From: CAG-826 sp964583155
GTDB taxonomy: Bacteria > Bacillota_I > Bacilli_A > RFN20 > CAG-826
Assembly (NCBI GenBank): GCA_964583155.1
Contig: CAZOUY010000004.1
Coordinates: 36,626-100,625 of the forward strand
DNA: 64,000 nt
Direction of reading: 5' to 3'
Notes under the pieces: generated by a model
What the model was told of the DNA's origin: nothing
What the model saw: only the letters and a program-made list of their open reading frames with translations
The model's database searches: none
Shown here: piece by piece, positions 1 to 8,013 of the stretch
How the letters are laid out: every line of letters starts with the position of its first letter
Position numbering within the stretch: position 1 is the first letter of the stretch
Made by a program: the position numbers and the translations under genes

Positions 1-165
1 ATATATGTGTATGAACATGAGGTTCATTTGCAAAACGACTATGAAGAAATCACGATTACTCATCATTGCCTTTCAAGAAAGGCTTATGCTGAAGGGGTTT
101 ATCAAATCATCGAGCAACTGAGTCATGATAAACGTGTTGGAATTATTCGAAAGAGAAAGGAATAA
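1..165 (+). CDS. C-terminal end of an unidentified protein (partial)
   Basis: An open frame runs from the first base of the window to a TAA at 163-165 and encodes 54 residues. The gene begins upstream of the window. The segment is polar and helical-looking with a very basic tail (ends IIRKRKE) and shows no motif I recognise. The stop lies 4 bases before the chosen start of the CCA enzyme gene, so the two are probably cotranscribed, and the ribosome site of the next gene lies within this reading frame. Function unknown. Confidence 0.6.
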   Translation: MYVYEHEVHLQNDYEEITITHHCLSRKAYAEGVYQIIEQLSHDKRVGIIRKRKE

Positions 166-169
166 CAAA

Positions 170-832
170 ATGATTGATGCTAAATTCCTATCATTAGCGG
201 AGCAATTTCGTAAACGGGGCTTTAACCTATATATGGTAGGGGGAACCGCGCGCGATTATCTTTTAAAGCATCCGATTATGGATATGGATTTAGCAACCGA
301 CGCCTCTCCTGAGGCGCTTATCGAAATCTTGCCGAATGCGGACAAATCCTTTTTAAATTATGGTGTGATACGCTTAAAGGAAGACGAATATCATATTGAT
401 ATTGTCTCTTTTCGGCTTGAAAGCAATTATGAAGATTTTCGCCATCCTCAGAAGATCAGTTTTACTACTTCAATGATGGATGACGCCAAAAGACGCGACT
501 TTACCATCAATGCGTTATACATTGATAGTGAGGGCCGGATATATGATTTTTATCATGGAATGGATGATTTAAATCATGGCCTTATCAGGACAATCGGCAA
601 TCCGTCTATCCGCTTTCACGAGGATCCTTTACGGATTTTGCGATGTCTGCGCTTTTCTTTAACGCTGGGATTTAATCTTGAAGAGCATACGGAGAAAGCG
701 CTAATTGATTCTATTCCTTTATTGGCGCATCTCAATCCGCATAAGGTGCAGGAGGAAATCACGAAAATGGAACGGATTTCGAAAACGAAGACGCAAGAAA
801 TATTGGAAAAATACAATATCCATTTTTCATAG
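170..832 (+). CDS. cca: Short CCA-adding enzyme / poly(A) polymerase head-neck protein
   Basis: This is a class II nucleotidyltransferase that would add or repair the tRNA 3' CCA end, or act as a poly(A) polymerase. The head domain shows GGTARD near residue 25, the metal-binding DMDLATD, RRDFTINAL near residue 105, and the DPLRILRCLRF neck motif. The start at 170 follows AAAGG and lies just after the previous stop; an in-frame ATG at 125 overlaps the upstream gene and is less likely. At 220 residues the protein stops at the end of the neck, whereas Bacillus-type enzymes are near 400 residues with body and tail domains. Only about 57 bases separate it from dnaD, so no remnant of the missing part is present. 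Whether it still makes full CCA is uncertain. Confidence 0.8.
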   Translation: MIDAKFLSLAEQFRKRGFNLYMVGGTARDYLLKHPIMDMDLATDASPEALIEILPNADKSFLNYGVIRLKEDEYHIDIVSFRLESNYEDFRHPQKISFTTSMMDDAKRRDFTINALYIDSEGRIYDFYHGMDDLNHGLIRTIGNPSIRFHEDPLRILRCLRFSLTLGFNLEEHTEKALIDSIPLLAHLNPHKVQEEITKMERISKTKTQEILEKYNIHFS

Positions 833-859
833 TATATGGCACTACAATTTTCATAATTA

Positions 860-868
860 TGGTAGAAT
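860..868 (+). promoter_or_regulatory. Extended -10 promoter of dnaD-nth
   Basis: The string TGGTAGAAT fits an extended -10 (TGn plus a TATAAT-like hexamer) about 20 bases before the dnaD start. There is no good -35 hexamer, as is common for extended -10 promoters. Confidence 0.45.
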
Positions 869-889
869 ATAACAAGGGAGATGAATGGT

Positions 890-1549
890 ATGGAAAGCAA
901 TTTGTATAGTGGCATTGATATGCGCTATTTACTTCTAGAAAAATATAAGAAGCTGGGCATTACGGAGAATGAACTGGCGGTCCTCTTGATGATTGATCAT
1001 CTTTTAAAACAGGGGAATAGTTTTATTACGCAAGAGCTTTTAGCGCTTAAAATGACCCTTTCCATTCAAGATATCGATCGGGTTTTGACTAATTTATTAT
1101 CGAAAAAATTGATTGAGTATGATAGCTCTTCGCAAGAAATGAAAACGACATTGCGTCCGCTTTGGGCACGCTTATATCGTGAATTTGAAATCGATTTTCT
1201 GAAGCATCGCGAGGAAAGCTTGGATCGGGGATTGGACGATCAGATTCAAAACATTTATAGCATTTTTGAAAAGGAATTAGCGAGGACTTTATCGCCCGCC
1301 GAATTCCAAAAAATCAGAGAGTGGATTAGCTTCGGCTATTCTGATGAGACGATTTTGGATGCTCTTCATGAGGCACTAGATAATAATAAGCGTTCAATCA
1401 GAGCGATCGATAAAATCTTATTAAAAAAGACGACGCGCGATGATATGAAAAAAGAAGGCTATTCGGCGATTAGTGATCAGTGGGATAAAGATATCGAAAA
1501 AACGATTGCGATTGTTTCCGAAAAATGGGTTGATCGTCATGAGGACTAA
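890..1549 (+). CDS. dnaD: DnaD-like replication initiation protein
   Basis: DnaD helps load the replicative helicase during replication initiation and restart in Bacillota. The 219-residue protein has an N-terminal winged-helix-like segment (about residues 10-95, with the ITENELAVLLMIDHLL helix) and a C-terminal DnaD/DnaB2 domain (about 115-190) ending in the typical ISFGYSDETILDALHEAL region. The upstream order and the following nth match B. subtilis dnaD-nth. I chose ATG 890 because AAGGGAG at 874-880 is 9 bases away; ATG 881 is too close to it. The 3' end overlaps nth by 11 bases, indicating translational coupling. Confidence 0.88.
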   Translation: MESNLYSGIDMRYLLLEKYKKLGITENELAVLLMIDHLLKQGNSFITQELLALKMTLSIQDIDRVLTNLLSKKLIEYDSSSQEMKTTLRPLWARLYREFEIDFLKHREESLDRGLDDQIQNIYSIFEKELARTLSPAEFQKIREWISFGYSDETILDALHEALDNNKRSIRAIDKILLKKTTRDDMKKEGYSAISDQWDKDIEKTIAIVSEKWVDRHED

Positions 1550-2168
1550 CGATAAGGAAAGAATACTCGCTTTTCTTAATGAGCTTTATCCGAATGTTGG
1601 CTGTGAGCTGATCTATCATAAGGATTACGAATTATTGATTGCGGTTATGCTCAGTGCCCAAACAACCGACAAAAGTGTCAATGCGGTTACCCCTAAATTG
1701 TTTTCTTTATTTCCTTCTTTAGAAATGCTAGCGGAAGCGCCTATTGAAGAGATTGAAAAATGTATTCAATCAATCGGAATGTATCATCAAAAGGCGCGAA
1801 ATGTTAAGGGTATCGCTTCTGGATTGATAAATAGATTTCAAGGTCATGTTCCTTCATCCAAGGAGGATCTGATGTCACTTCCGGGTGTTGGAAATAAAAC
1901 CGCGAATGTCGTGCGAGCTGAATTATTTCAAATTCCCGAAATAGCGGTTGATACGCACGTGGCCCGTATTTCCAAAAGACTATACTTTGCCAATGAAGAT
2001 GACGATGTAGGTCAAATTGAAAAGAAGCTGCGCCAAGCTTTAGAACCTGCACTTTATATCAAGCTTCATCATCAAATGATACATTTTGGTCGTTATTTCT
2101 GTAAAGCGATTAATCCGCAATGTATGCGATGTCAATTATCGGATATCTGCCGCTACAAAAAGAAATGA
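1539..2168 (+). CDS. nth: Endonuclease III
   Basis: This is a base-excision repair DNA glycosylase/AP lyase for oxidised pyrimidines. The 209-residue protein has the helix-hairpin-helix LPGVGNKTANVV carrying the catalytic lysine, the catalytic aspartate in VDTHVARISKRL, and a C-terminal 4Fe-4S ligand set spaced C-x6-C-x2-C-x5-C. The start at 1539 lies inside the end of dnaD, so translation is probably coupled. The last 16 bases overlap the 3' end of the convergent PBP gene. Length and order match the family. Confidence 0.93.
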   Translation: MRTNDKERILAFLNELYPNVGCELIYHKDYELLIAVMLSAQTTDKSVNAVTPKLFSLFPSLEMLAEAPIEEIEKCIQSIGMYHQKARNVKGIASGLINRFQGHVPSSKEDLMSLPGVGNKTANVVRAELFQIPEIAVDTHVARISKRLYFANEDDDVGQIEKKLRQALEPALYIKLHHQMIHFGRYFCKAINPQCMRCQLSDICRYKKK

Positions 2169-4468
2169 TATGATGTCCCTGTGACATCTTTTTTTTGTAA
2201 AAAACAGGGAATTATTTCAATAGATAGCAGGTTGGTTTCATAAGGAAGGGTGATTTTTTGTGCCTTGGTAAACACCTCATATTCTTCCTCATCAAGCGTA
2301 TATTTGATTAAAAAGCCACGTTCGCCAAATATTTTTGTGTAATCGAAAATTTCCTCATTGAGATCCTTACATTCCCATTCGATTTGCAATTCATCGCCAA
2401 GTATAAAAGCAATCGCATTATTGATAAATGGGAAGGATGGATCGGGTAGGACATTAGTAGGTATTTCATCGGGATAAAAATATCCCGAAACCGTATAATA
2501 TGCGGGAATAAACCTATTGGGAAGATAATATCCTTGGCAGCCTTTCACCACTGTAACTTGTCTTAAAGAAGGCGGAACACTGATGTTTTGATTTTTTAAA
2601 GAGATGGTTTCCATGACATTTTGAAATATTTTCTTCGGGATTTGGCGACGATTATCGCTCTTCGCAAAATAATGATTATCGCCCTTTTGAGCGGTATCAA
2701 AGCCACTCCAAACCGCCATCGAATAATCATTAGAAAAACCCGCCAGCCATGAATCTTTATCAGCGGTTGAGGGATAGTTTAAGCTGGCTGCGGCCTTTTT
2801 ATCATAGCCATTGGTGCCGGTTTTGGCGCCAATAGCTACATTTTTAACGCGTACTACGCCGATATGATAGTAGTCTTTATTAACCACATCAATTAACGTT
2901 GAAGCGATTTGAAAGGCGCTATTCTCGGAGACTATCTGCTTGCCACTCAATGATCTTTGATAGATGATTTCTCCGGTTTCGAGATTTCGTACATAATCGA
3001 TCGTCGAGGGCTCAATATAGCAGCCCTTTCTCATAAGCATCGAATATGCCCCGGCAAGAGCGGTGGGGGATACGCCATAAGTCATCCCGCCGATACCATA
3101 CGGATATGAAAAAACACCTTCATCCATCAAACCGATATCGTTTAAATAAGCTTCGGCTTTTTGCCATCCGATTTGATTGATGACTTTTTCAAGAGTATAA
3201 AGGGCGGCGGTGTTTTTGGAATAACCGAGAGCATCCACTAACGGCATATATCCGCTATAAGAATGATCGGCATTTTGGACGGTAATATTCGTATGAGGAT
3301 AAGTATAAGGAGCGTCCAAAACACTGGTGGCCTCATTATAATGAAGATATTCTGCCGCTAATAGGTAGCCGAAAACCGGTTTAATAGTTGAAGCCGGTTG
3401 CCTTTTAAGAGAATAGGCGCGGTTAAAAATGCGAGAGCCGCGATAATCTCTTCCCCCAATAACACCGACGAGAGCCCCATCGGAATTCCGGACCACGCTA
3501 GCACCGATTTGTTGATCATCATCACTGAAGGCAATGATTTTGCCATCTTGTATTAGATCTAAATGAGTTTGGAGGGAAGAGTCTAGATAGGTGTGTATTT
3601 CAAGAGGAACATTATAAGGATCTAATCCGGTGAATTTAGCCAATTCTAAATAGACAATGTCTAAATAGCTTTGAAAACGATAGGTGGGTTCATTATAATT
3701 CTCGCCCGGGGCAATCACTAAATCCTGAACATGAACATGCTGAGCCGCCTGATGCTCATTTGGAGTAATAAATCCATATTCTAGCATTTTATCAAGAACA
3801 AGATTTTTACGGCTGTTAATTCTTTCCGGATATTTGAAGGGGTTATAGTAGCTGGCGGATTTAACTACTCCTGCTAAGATAGCGGCCTCGGGTAGGGTAA
3901 TTAAGGAGACATCTTTGCCGAAATATCGCTTGGATGCATAACGGACACCCGGAATGGATTGCTCAAAATAAACATAATTGAAATATAAGGTTAAAATTTC
4001 ATTTTTTGTCAATTCTTGCTCGATCTTTAAGGATAAATATGCTTCCTGGATTTTACGACGATAGGTTTGTTCACTACTCAAAATGGTATTTTTTATCAAT
4101 TGCTGCGTAATAGTCGATCCACCTTGAGTTGAAGATGAGACCATATTGTGTAAAAAGGCCTTGAAGGTTCGACTGATATCCACCCCATGATGGTGATAAA
4201 AATTAATGTCTTCGATGCTTAGCAGGGCATTTATCAAAATGGGCGGAATGTCCTCAAAGGAAACATATTCCTCTTTCGTTTCTCCAAAGACTTCAACCAC
4301 ATTGCCACTTTCATCATAGATGAGCGAACGCGGCTTATTTTCGAGGGCTTTGAAGCTGATGGAGGGAACATCTTTTAACGAATTGTAAATAAAATAGCCG
4401 GAGAAACCGGCTAATAATATCGTAAGAGCAGAAAAAGAGATCACAAGTGTTTTAATAATTTTTGTCAT
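2153..4468 (-). CDS. ponA: Class A penicillin-binding protein (PBP1-like)
   Basis: This bifunctional peptidoglycan synthase has glycosyltransferase and transpeptidase domains. A short cytoplasmic N-terminus is followed by a membrane anchor (about residues 5-27). The GT51 domain shows EDINFYHHHG and GGSTITQQLIKN; the transpeptidase domain shows STIK (SxxK), SKN (SxN) and AKTGTNG (KTG). It is 771 residues from the ATG at 4466-4468, which follows GATGAGG; an ATG seven codons earlier is less well placed. The start overlaps the end of recU by 17 bases, the conserved recU-ponA pairing of Bacilli. The 3' end runs through the nth terminator. The C-terminal tail after the KTG box is about 200 residues and has no clear PASTA repeat. 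Confidence 0.92.
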   Translation of the reverse strand: MTKIIKTLVISFSALTILLAGFSGYFIYNSLKDVPSISFKALENKPRSLIYDESGNVVEVFGETKEEYVSFEDIPPILINALLSIEDINFYHHHGVDISRTFKAFLHNMVSSSTQGGSTITQQLIKNTILSSEQTYRRKIQEAYLSLKIEQELTKNEILTLYFNYVYFEQSIPGVRYASKRYFGKDVSLITLPEAAILAGVVKSASYYNPFKYPERINSRKNLVLDKMLEYGFITPNEHQAAQHVHVQDLVIAPGENYNEPTYRFQSYLDIVYLELAKFTGLDPYNVPLEIHTYLDSSLQTHLDLIQDGKIIAFSDDDQQIGASVVRNSDGALVGVIGGRDYRGSRIFNRAYSLKRQPASTIKPVFGYLLAAEYLHYNEATSVLDAPYTYPHTNITVQNADHSYSGYMPLVDALGYSKNTAALYTLEKVINQIGWQKAEAYLNDIGLMDEGVFSYPYGIGGMTYGVSPTALAGAYSMLMRKGCYIEPSTIDYVRNLETGEIIYQRSLSGKQIVSENSAFQIASTLIDVVNKDYYHIGVVRVKNVAIGAKTGTNGYDKKAAASLNYPSTADKDSWLAGFSNDYSMAVWSGFDTAQKGDNHYFAKSDNRRQIPKKIFQNVMETISLKNQNISVPPSLRQVTVVKGCQGYYLPNRFIPAYYTVSGYFYPDEIPTNVLPDPSFPFINNAIAFILGDELQIEWECKDLNEEIFDYTKIFGERGFLIKYTLDEEEYEVFTKAQKITLPYETNLLSIEIIPCFLQKKDVTGTSYHFFL
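2172..2196 (+). terminator. Terminator of the dnaD-nth operon, inside the facing PBP gene
   Basis: A 6-bp stem (GATGTC with GACATC) is followed by eight T residues, three bases after the nth stop. It lies within the coding sequence of the convergent penicillin-binding protein, where it encodes part of that protein's C-terminal tail. Confidence 0.75.
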
Positions 4469-5060
4469 GGAAATATACCTCATCAACAACGTCTAAATAT
4501 TGTAGACGGGGAGTGTAGCTTTGAGGTACTAAATGTCCAATGCTTTTAAGATCTTGAAAAGGAATAGACTTTCTTTGACCATGCAGATATTGTTCAATAA
4601 TATAGTGAGCATCCACGAGATATACTTCGTCATAAACGGCCAAATCGATTAAAAAGAAGGCGATGCCACCATGCTCAATCACACCTTGCAAATGAGTTAT
4701 TTGATGGGGGGTGATGTTATGCAAAGGAAAGGATGTTTTGCTACGACAACTTTTGGCTTCGAAATCGATATACCGGCTCCGATAAACTCCATTATAATCG
4801 GTAGTGGATTGAGCTTCAAAGTAGGCATCGACAATGTGTGCGCCATGAGAATAGTCGACTTTCACAATATTAATGGGGGTTGGACGCTTAGTAATTAACG
4901 CTCTATGATTATCGCAATAGAAGATATTACTTAAATTAATATCAGCCTCAAAGTCCATACCGCGATTGGAAGCGCTCAGTATGGTTTTATGCTTTTGGGG
5001 CTTCTCATCGATAGGCTGATCTTTGGGGGTGGGAGCGGTACCGTTTGGGTAACGAATCAT
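4452..5060 (-). CDS. recU: Holliday junction resolvase RecU
   Basis: RecU cuts Holliday junctions and modulates RecA in recombination and chromosome segregation. The 202-residue protein has the family landmarks MIRYPNGT at the N-terminus, RGMDFEADI, the catalytic YIDFEAKSC and HQITHLQGV. The start ATG follows AAGGAGGAAAC at good spacing. It is the first gene of a recU-ponA pair and its last bases overlap the PBP gene, as in B. subtilis, suggesting coordination of wall synthesis with chromosome maintenance. Confidence 0.93.
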   Translation of the reverse strand: MIRYPNGTAPTPKDQPIDEKPQKHKTILSASNRGMDFEADINLSNIFYCDNHRALITKRPTPINIVKVDYSHGAHIVDAYFEAQSTTDYNGVYRSRYIDFEAKSCRSKTSFPLHNITPHQITHLQGVIEHGGIAFFLIDLAVYDEVYLVDAHYIIEQYLHGQRKSIPFQDLKSIGHLVPQSYTPRLQYLDVVDEVYFHDKNY

Positions 5061-5103
5061 AGATGTTTCCTCCTTACTTTCCCGTTAATATTATGAACGG
5101 AAA

Positions 5104-5829
5104 TTATTCAATATATGCGTGTATTAACTTCATAAAATCACTTGATGTGACGTCATGACCGTCGAGCAATTGATGAACAACGGTTTTGATCGGTAGTGGC
5201 AGGGCTTTCCAATTTTTGAGAGTTTTTTGATATAGCATGAATATGACTTCGGTTTGAGTCATCATCGCCTCATATAATAGCATCAAATGATGGGCATCAG
5301 TTAAAGGATCATGAGGAGCGCCGATTAAGGAAATGTTAAATATTTCCAGACAATGAATCAACGATAACGGATTTCCGTTTTCATCACGCACAAACTGTGA
5401 AAATGTCGCGGATAAATCGATGGTGTTTTTTAAGATGTAATTGCAAAATGAAAGATCAGCATCGTTAGAGGCCTCCATGGATTTGGCGATAATTCGTAAA
5501 TCATGGGATCCGAAGGTCATGAAGACCGTCCGCGATAAAAAATGACCACAATATCTTCGAAGCTTTTTCATTGCATCTTTAAACGATATTCCTTGCTGCT
5601 CGAGAGTCTTTTCATCGATTCCTGTTAAGTTTTTAACGATTCTTCCGATAGAATGATGGGCTTTGACATATAATTTGAGCCCTTCATATCGTTTTTTGAT
5701 TTGAAAATGCCGATCAAGGTCAACGCGAATTGCGCCAAGGGCAATCATCTCATGTGAGAATTGGGTTCCTTCTAAATCCAAAAATATAATGGTTCTTTTT
5801 TTGCCTATTTGCTTCTGTAAACTCTTCAA
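5104..5829 (-). CDS. DEDDh 3'-5' exonuclease family protein
   Basis: This is probably a 3'-5' exonuclease of the DnaQ/RNase T fold, resembling KapD-like proteins. In 241 residues it shows FLDLEGT near residue 17 (the first D-x-E metal ligands), a central LTGID, SHDLRIIAKSMEA, and HDPLTDAHHLM near residue 185, which supplies the last H and D. The start appears to be TTG at 5827-5829, because no ATG precedes the first catalytic motif. The ribosome site is weak (GGTG). An extended -10 promoter lies just upstream on the same strand. It lies 43 bases upstream of recU on the same strand. Substrate is unknown. Confidence 0.75.
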   Translation of the reverse strand: MKSLQKQIGKKRTIIFLDLEGTQFSHEMIALGAIRVDLDRHFQIKKRYEGLKLYVKAHHSIGRIVKNLTGIDEKTLEQQGISFKDAMKKLRRYCGHFLSRTVFMTFGSHDLRIIAKSMEASNDADLSFCNYILKNTIDLSATFSQFVRDENGNPLSLIHCLEIFNISLIGAPHDPLTDAHHLMLLYEAMMTQTEVIFMLYQKTLKNWKALPLPIKTVVHQLLDGHDVTSSDFMKLIHAYIE

Positions 5830-5858
5830 AAATCAACACCAGACTTCCTACTTTTTTT

Positions 5859-5867
5859 ATTATAGCA
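5859..5867 (-). promoter_or_regulatory. Extended -10 promoter of the exonuclease gene
   Basis: On the minus strand this reads TGCTATAAT, a perfect TGn plus TATAAT. It lies about 30 bases before the TTG start. No clear -35 is present. Confidence 0.5.
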
Positions 5868-5895
5868 TAATTAGAAAAATCATTCCTCAAAACTC

Positions 5896-5925
5896 ACCGC
5901 GTTTTATTAATCGCATATATATAAT
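5896..5925 (+). promoter_or_regulatory. Promoter region of the cysteine-rich gene (class uncertain)
   Basis: TATAAT is present at 5920-5925 without a good -35. Overlapping it, CATATATAT at 5914 preceded by AC at 5896, 16 bases upstream, resembles the mother-cell sigma-E/sigma-K pattern of Bacillus. I cannot decide between the two by eye. Confidence 0.3.
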
Positions 5926-5961
5926 TGAACTCCATTTGGAGGGAAGAATGTAGGTGATAAA

Positions 5962-6435
5962 ATGAGAAATAGACGCTGTTGCTGTTGCCCAGAGGTTAGA
6001 CCGCAGATGCCTAATTGTGGTGTGGATGTAACGCTGGATTCAAATGTCCATTGCACCCGCGTTTGCGAAACCATACACTATACTGTCACTATTGCGAACA
6101 ATACATGCATGACGTTAAACTGTGTAACGCTCGATCTTAATGTTAATCCTTCATTGTGCATTGATCCTGATCATATTACGGTGAATGGAACATTAGTAGA
6201 AAATGCTGATCCTAATTGTATTAATATTGGAACGATATGTGCGGGAGAAAATACAGTTGTTACCTTCTGTGCCACGGTCATGGAATGCAAACGCTATATT
6301 CGTTCTAAAGTAATTGCAAACTATATGGTTTGTTGTTGTTTAGAGCCTCGCTGTGTCACAACACCGAGCAATATTGATTGTGTGCAAGTGTGCTGTTGCT
6401 GTGGTTGCTGTTGCAACAATCAACATCATGATTAA
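5962..6435 (+). CDS. Extremely cysteine-rich DUF11-like protein, possible spore coat component
   Basis: The 157-residue protein has 26 cysteines by my count, clustered as CCCC at residues 6-9, CCC near residue 124, and VCCCCGCCC near the C-terminus before a short NNQHHD tail. The middle (about residues 18-115) reads as a single beta-rich domain of the DUF11 kind (YTVTIANNTCMTLN, CAGENTVVTFCATV). There is no signal peptide. Such proteins in spore formers are often coat or exosporium proteins cross-linked by disulfides or binding metal, but that is inference. The ATG at 5962 follows AGGTGA. A stronger site (GGAGGG at 5939-5944) precedes an ATG-TAG start-stop pair. It is a monocistronic unit with its own terminator. 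Confidence 0.7.
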   Translation: MRNRRCCCCPEVRPQMPNCGVDVTLDSNVHCTRVCETIHYTVTIANNTCMTLNCVTLDLNVNPSLCIDPDHITVNGTLVENADPNCINIGTICAGENTVVTFCATVMECKRYIRSKVIANYMVCCCLEPRCVTTPSNIDCVQVCCCCGCCCNNQHHD

Positions 6436-6443
6436 TCTTTTCT

Positions 6444-6474
6444 AAGGACTGTAAATACAGTCCTTTCTTTTTTT
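6444..6474 (+). terminator. Terminator of the cysteine-rich gene
   Basis: A 9-bp perfect stem (AAGGACTGT with ACAGTCCTT) is followed by a T-rich run, 9 bases after the stop codon. Confidence 0.85.
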
Positions 6475-6492
6475 ATAAAACGTTGGTTTTAG

Positions 6493-6521
6493 TTGTTTCT
6501 TGAGCCTATTTACGATATAAT
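6493..6521 (+). promoter_or_regulatory. Sigma-A promoter of the gpsB/divIVA-like gene and possibly rnpB
   Basis: TTGTTT at 6493-6498 and TATAAT at 6516-6521 are separated by 17 bases. The ribosome site of the next gene follows 10 bases after the -10. Confidence 0.7.
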
Positions 6522-6546
6522 ACAATCAATGGAAGGAATGCACGCC

Positions 6547-6999
6547 ATGAAACTAAAGTACTCAGCAAAAAAAATTGCCAAACAACAATTCACCGGTGTG
6601 GAAAAGGGCTATGAGCCCTTGGAGGTTGATGAATTCTTAGATGGCATTATCGAGGATTACTTGAAGATTGATGGTTTGGTTAAAGAATTAGATACGGCTC
6701 TTCAAGAGAATAAGGAACAATTAAGCACAATTGAAAGCCTAAATAAACAAATTCAATCTTTCCAAGAACGCATTAAAGAATTAGACGACTTGCGCATTCA
6801 AGCACAGACAGAGCTCGCTTTTCAAAAAAGTCGAATTGAGAAGGCCTTAGGAAATTTTCGGGGCTTTGATTCATCAATCGATGAATTGAACTATATTAAA
6901 GCCCTCGAAACGGAATTGGTGCAATTAGGTGGCGATCCGGATAAATGCCGTAAGCATCTGTACAAGAAGTCTATTGACCTTTCACGAATTAAAAAATAA
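6547..6999 (+). CDS. gpsB: GpsB/DivIVA-family coiled-coil protein
   Basis: GpsB and DivIVA bind curved membranes and coordinate division and wall synthesis, often by docking penicillin-binding proteins. The 150-residue protein starts with the DivIVA domain (residues 1-45: AKKIAKQQFTGVEKGYEPLEVDEFLD), followed by a coiled coil rich in E, K and L to about residue 100. It then carries a polar C-terminal part that I do not recognise. ATG 6547 was chosen because GGAAGGA lies 9 bases upstream and the family N-terminus begins there. The neighbouring rnpB matches B. subtilis, where gpsB lies next to rnpB. It is longer than B. subtilis GpsB, so a DivIVA-like assignment is also possible. Confidence 0.75.
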   Translation: MKLKYSAKKIAKQQFTGVEKGYEPLEVDEFLDGIIEDYLKIDGLVKELDTALQENKEQLSTIESLNKQIQSFQERIKELDDLRIQAQTELAFQKSRIEKALGNFRGFDSSIDELNYIKALETELVQLGGDPDKCRKHLYKKSIDLSRIKK

Positions 7000-7001
7000 A
7001 T

Positions 7002-7345
7002 ATTCGATCCGGATAATTGCTGGTGCTTCGGCATTAGAGGAAAGTCCATGCTCGCACCATCTGTGATGATGGTAGTGTTTGTGCTAGCGGAAAAAATAAC
7101 GCTAGGTATATGGGAGCATATAACGGCGGATAGAGACCTAAGTCCTAGGATATGGTGGATATCCTGAAAGTGCCACAGTGACGTAGTTTATTGGAAACAA
7201 TAAAGTGGAACGCGGTAAACCCCGCAAGCGAGAAACCCAAATTTGGTAGGGGAAGTTGTCTGAAAGAAACGAATGGAAGACAACATGCGAAACGCATAGA
7301 TAAATAGTTATCCTAGACAAAACATGGCTTATAGGATCGAATACT
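7002..7345 (+). ncRNA. rnpB: RNase P RNA (bacterial type B)
   Basis: This is the catalytic RNA that trims the 5' leaders of pre-tRNAs. The 5' end carries the helix P1 strand ATTCGATCC, which pairs with GGATCGAAT at the 3' end. Between them are the conserved GAGGAAAGTCCATGCTC, GTGCCACAGTGACGTA, a CCCGCAAGCGAGAAACCC segment and the closing ACATGGCTTATAGG. It lies directly after the gpsB/divIVA-like gene and 18 bases before pgsA. Exact ends are approximate by a few bases. Both flanking genes point the same way. Confidence 0.95.
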
Positions 7346-7362
7346 CATTAAGGGAGGAAAAG

Positions 7363-8013
7363 ATGAATTTACCAAATAAGATTACAACTTTTCGAATGGT
7401 AATGGTGGGCGTTATCTTTATACTCTTGTTGGTACCTAGCTTTATCGGGAATAGCGGACCAATGATTGATATCTACAAAAACGGCCAAGTTATTTCACAG
7501 TTGAGTGTCATCAATTTAGTTATTTGTGGCCTTTTTTTGATTGCTAGCTTTTCAGATTATTTTGATGGGCATTTGGCACGAAAATATAACTTAGTAACCA
7601 CTTATGGAAAATTTATGGATCCGATTGCGGATAAATTATTGGTCGATACCGTTTTATTGTTCTTTGTTCTACCTATGAGTAGTCATGGCTTTGCGTTTAA
7701 AGGTGAAACAGGGGTTCCGATGGTTGTGTGCATTTTGATGATTGCCCGTGACTTGGTGGTTGACGCCATTAGATTGATTTCCATGGAAAAAAGGGTGGTT
7801 GTAGCCGCAAATAAAATCGGCAAAGTCAAAACGGTTTTGCAAATGATTGCTTTAACTTGTGTGCTGCTTAATAATTGGCCCTTCGTCTATTTGGAGCTTC
7901 CATTTAATATGACAAATGTCTTGTGCTATCTGGCTGGCGTGGTATCTCTCATTTCAGGGGTTACTTATTTATTGAATAGTCGGAAAGTATTTGAGGATTC
8001 GAAGGATGATTGA
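7363..8013 (+). CDS. pgsA: CDP-diacylglycerol-glycerol-3-phosphate 3-phosphatidyltransferase
   Basis: PgsA makes phosphatidylglycerophosphate, the committed step of anionic phospholipid synthesis, in the cytoplasmic membrane. The 216-residue protein begins MNLPNKITTFRM, typical of the family, and carries the CDP-alcohol phosphotransferase signature spread over SDYFDGHLARKY and FMDPIADKL (D-G-x2-A-R...G-x3-D-x3-D). Several membrane helices are visible. The start at 7363 has GGGAGG upstream; an ATG at 7324 lies inside rnpB and is rejected. There is a roughly 15-residue insertion (about residues 28-42) between the first two membrane helices. Its 3' end overlaps cinA by 8 bases. Confidence 0.92.
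   Translation: MNLPNKITTFRMVMVGVIFILLLVPSFIGNSGPMIDIYKNGQVISQLSVINLVICGLFLIASFSDYFDGHLARKYNLVTTYGKFMDPIADKLLVDTVLLFFVLPMSSHGFAFKGETGVPMVVCILMIARDLVVDAIRLISMEKRVVVAANKIGKVKTVLQMIALTCVLLNNWPFVYLELPFNMTNVLCYLAGVVSLISGVTYLLNSRKVFEDSKDD

Noticed and set aside
125..169. Upstream ATG as the start of the CCA enzyme
   Set aside because: It overlaps the end of the preceding gene and has no ribosome site; ATG 170 has AAAGG and matches the family N-terminus better.
7138..7320. Minus-strand open frame of 60 codons
   Set aside because: It lies entirely inside the RNase P RNA gene on the opposite strand.
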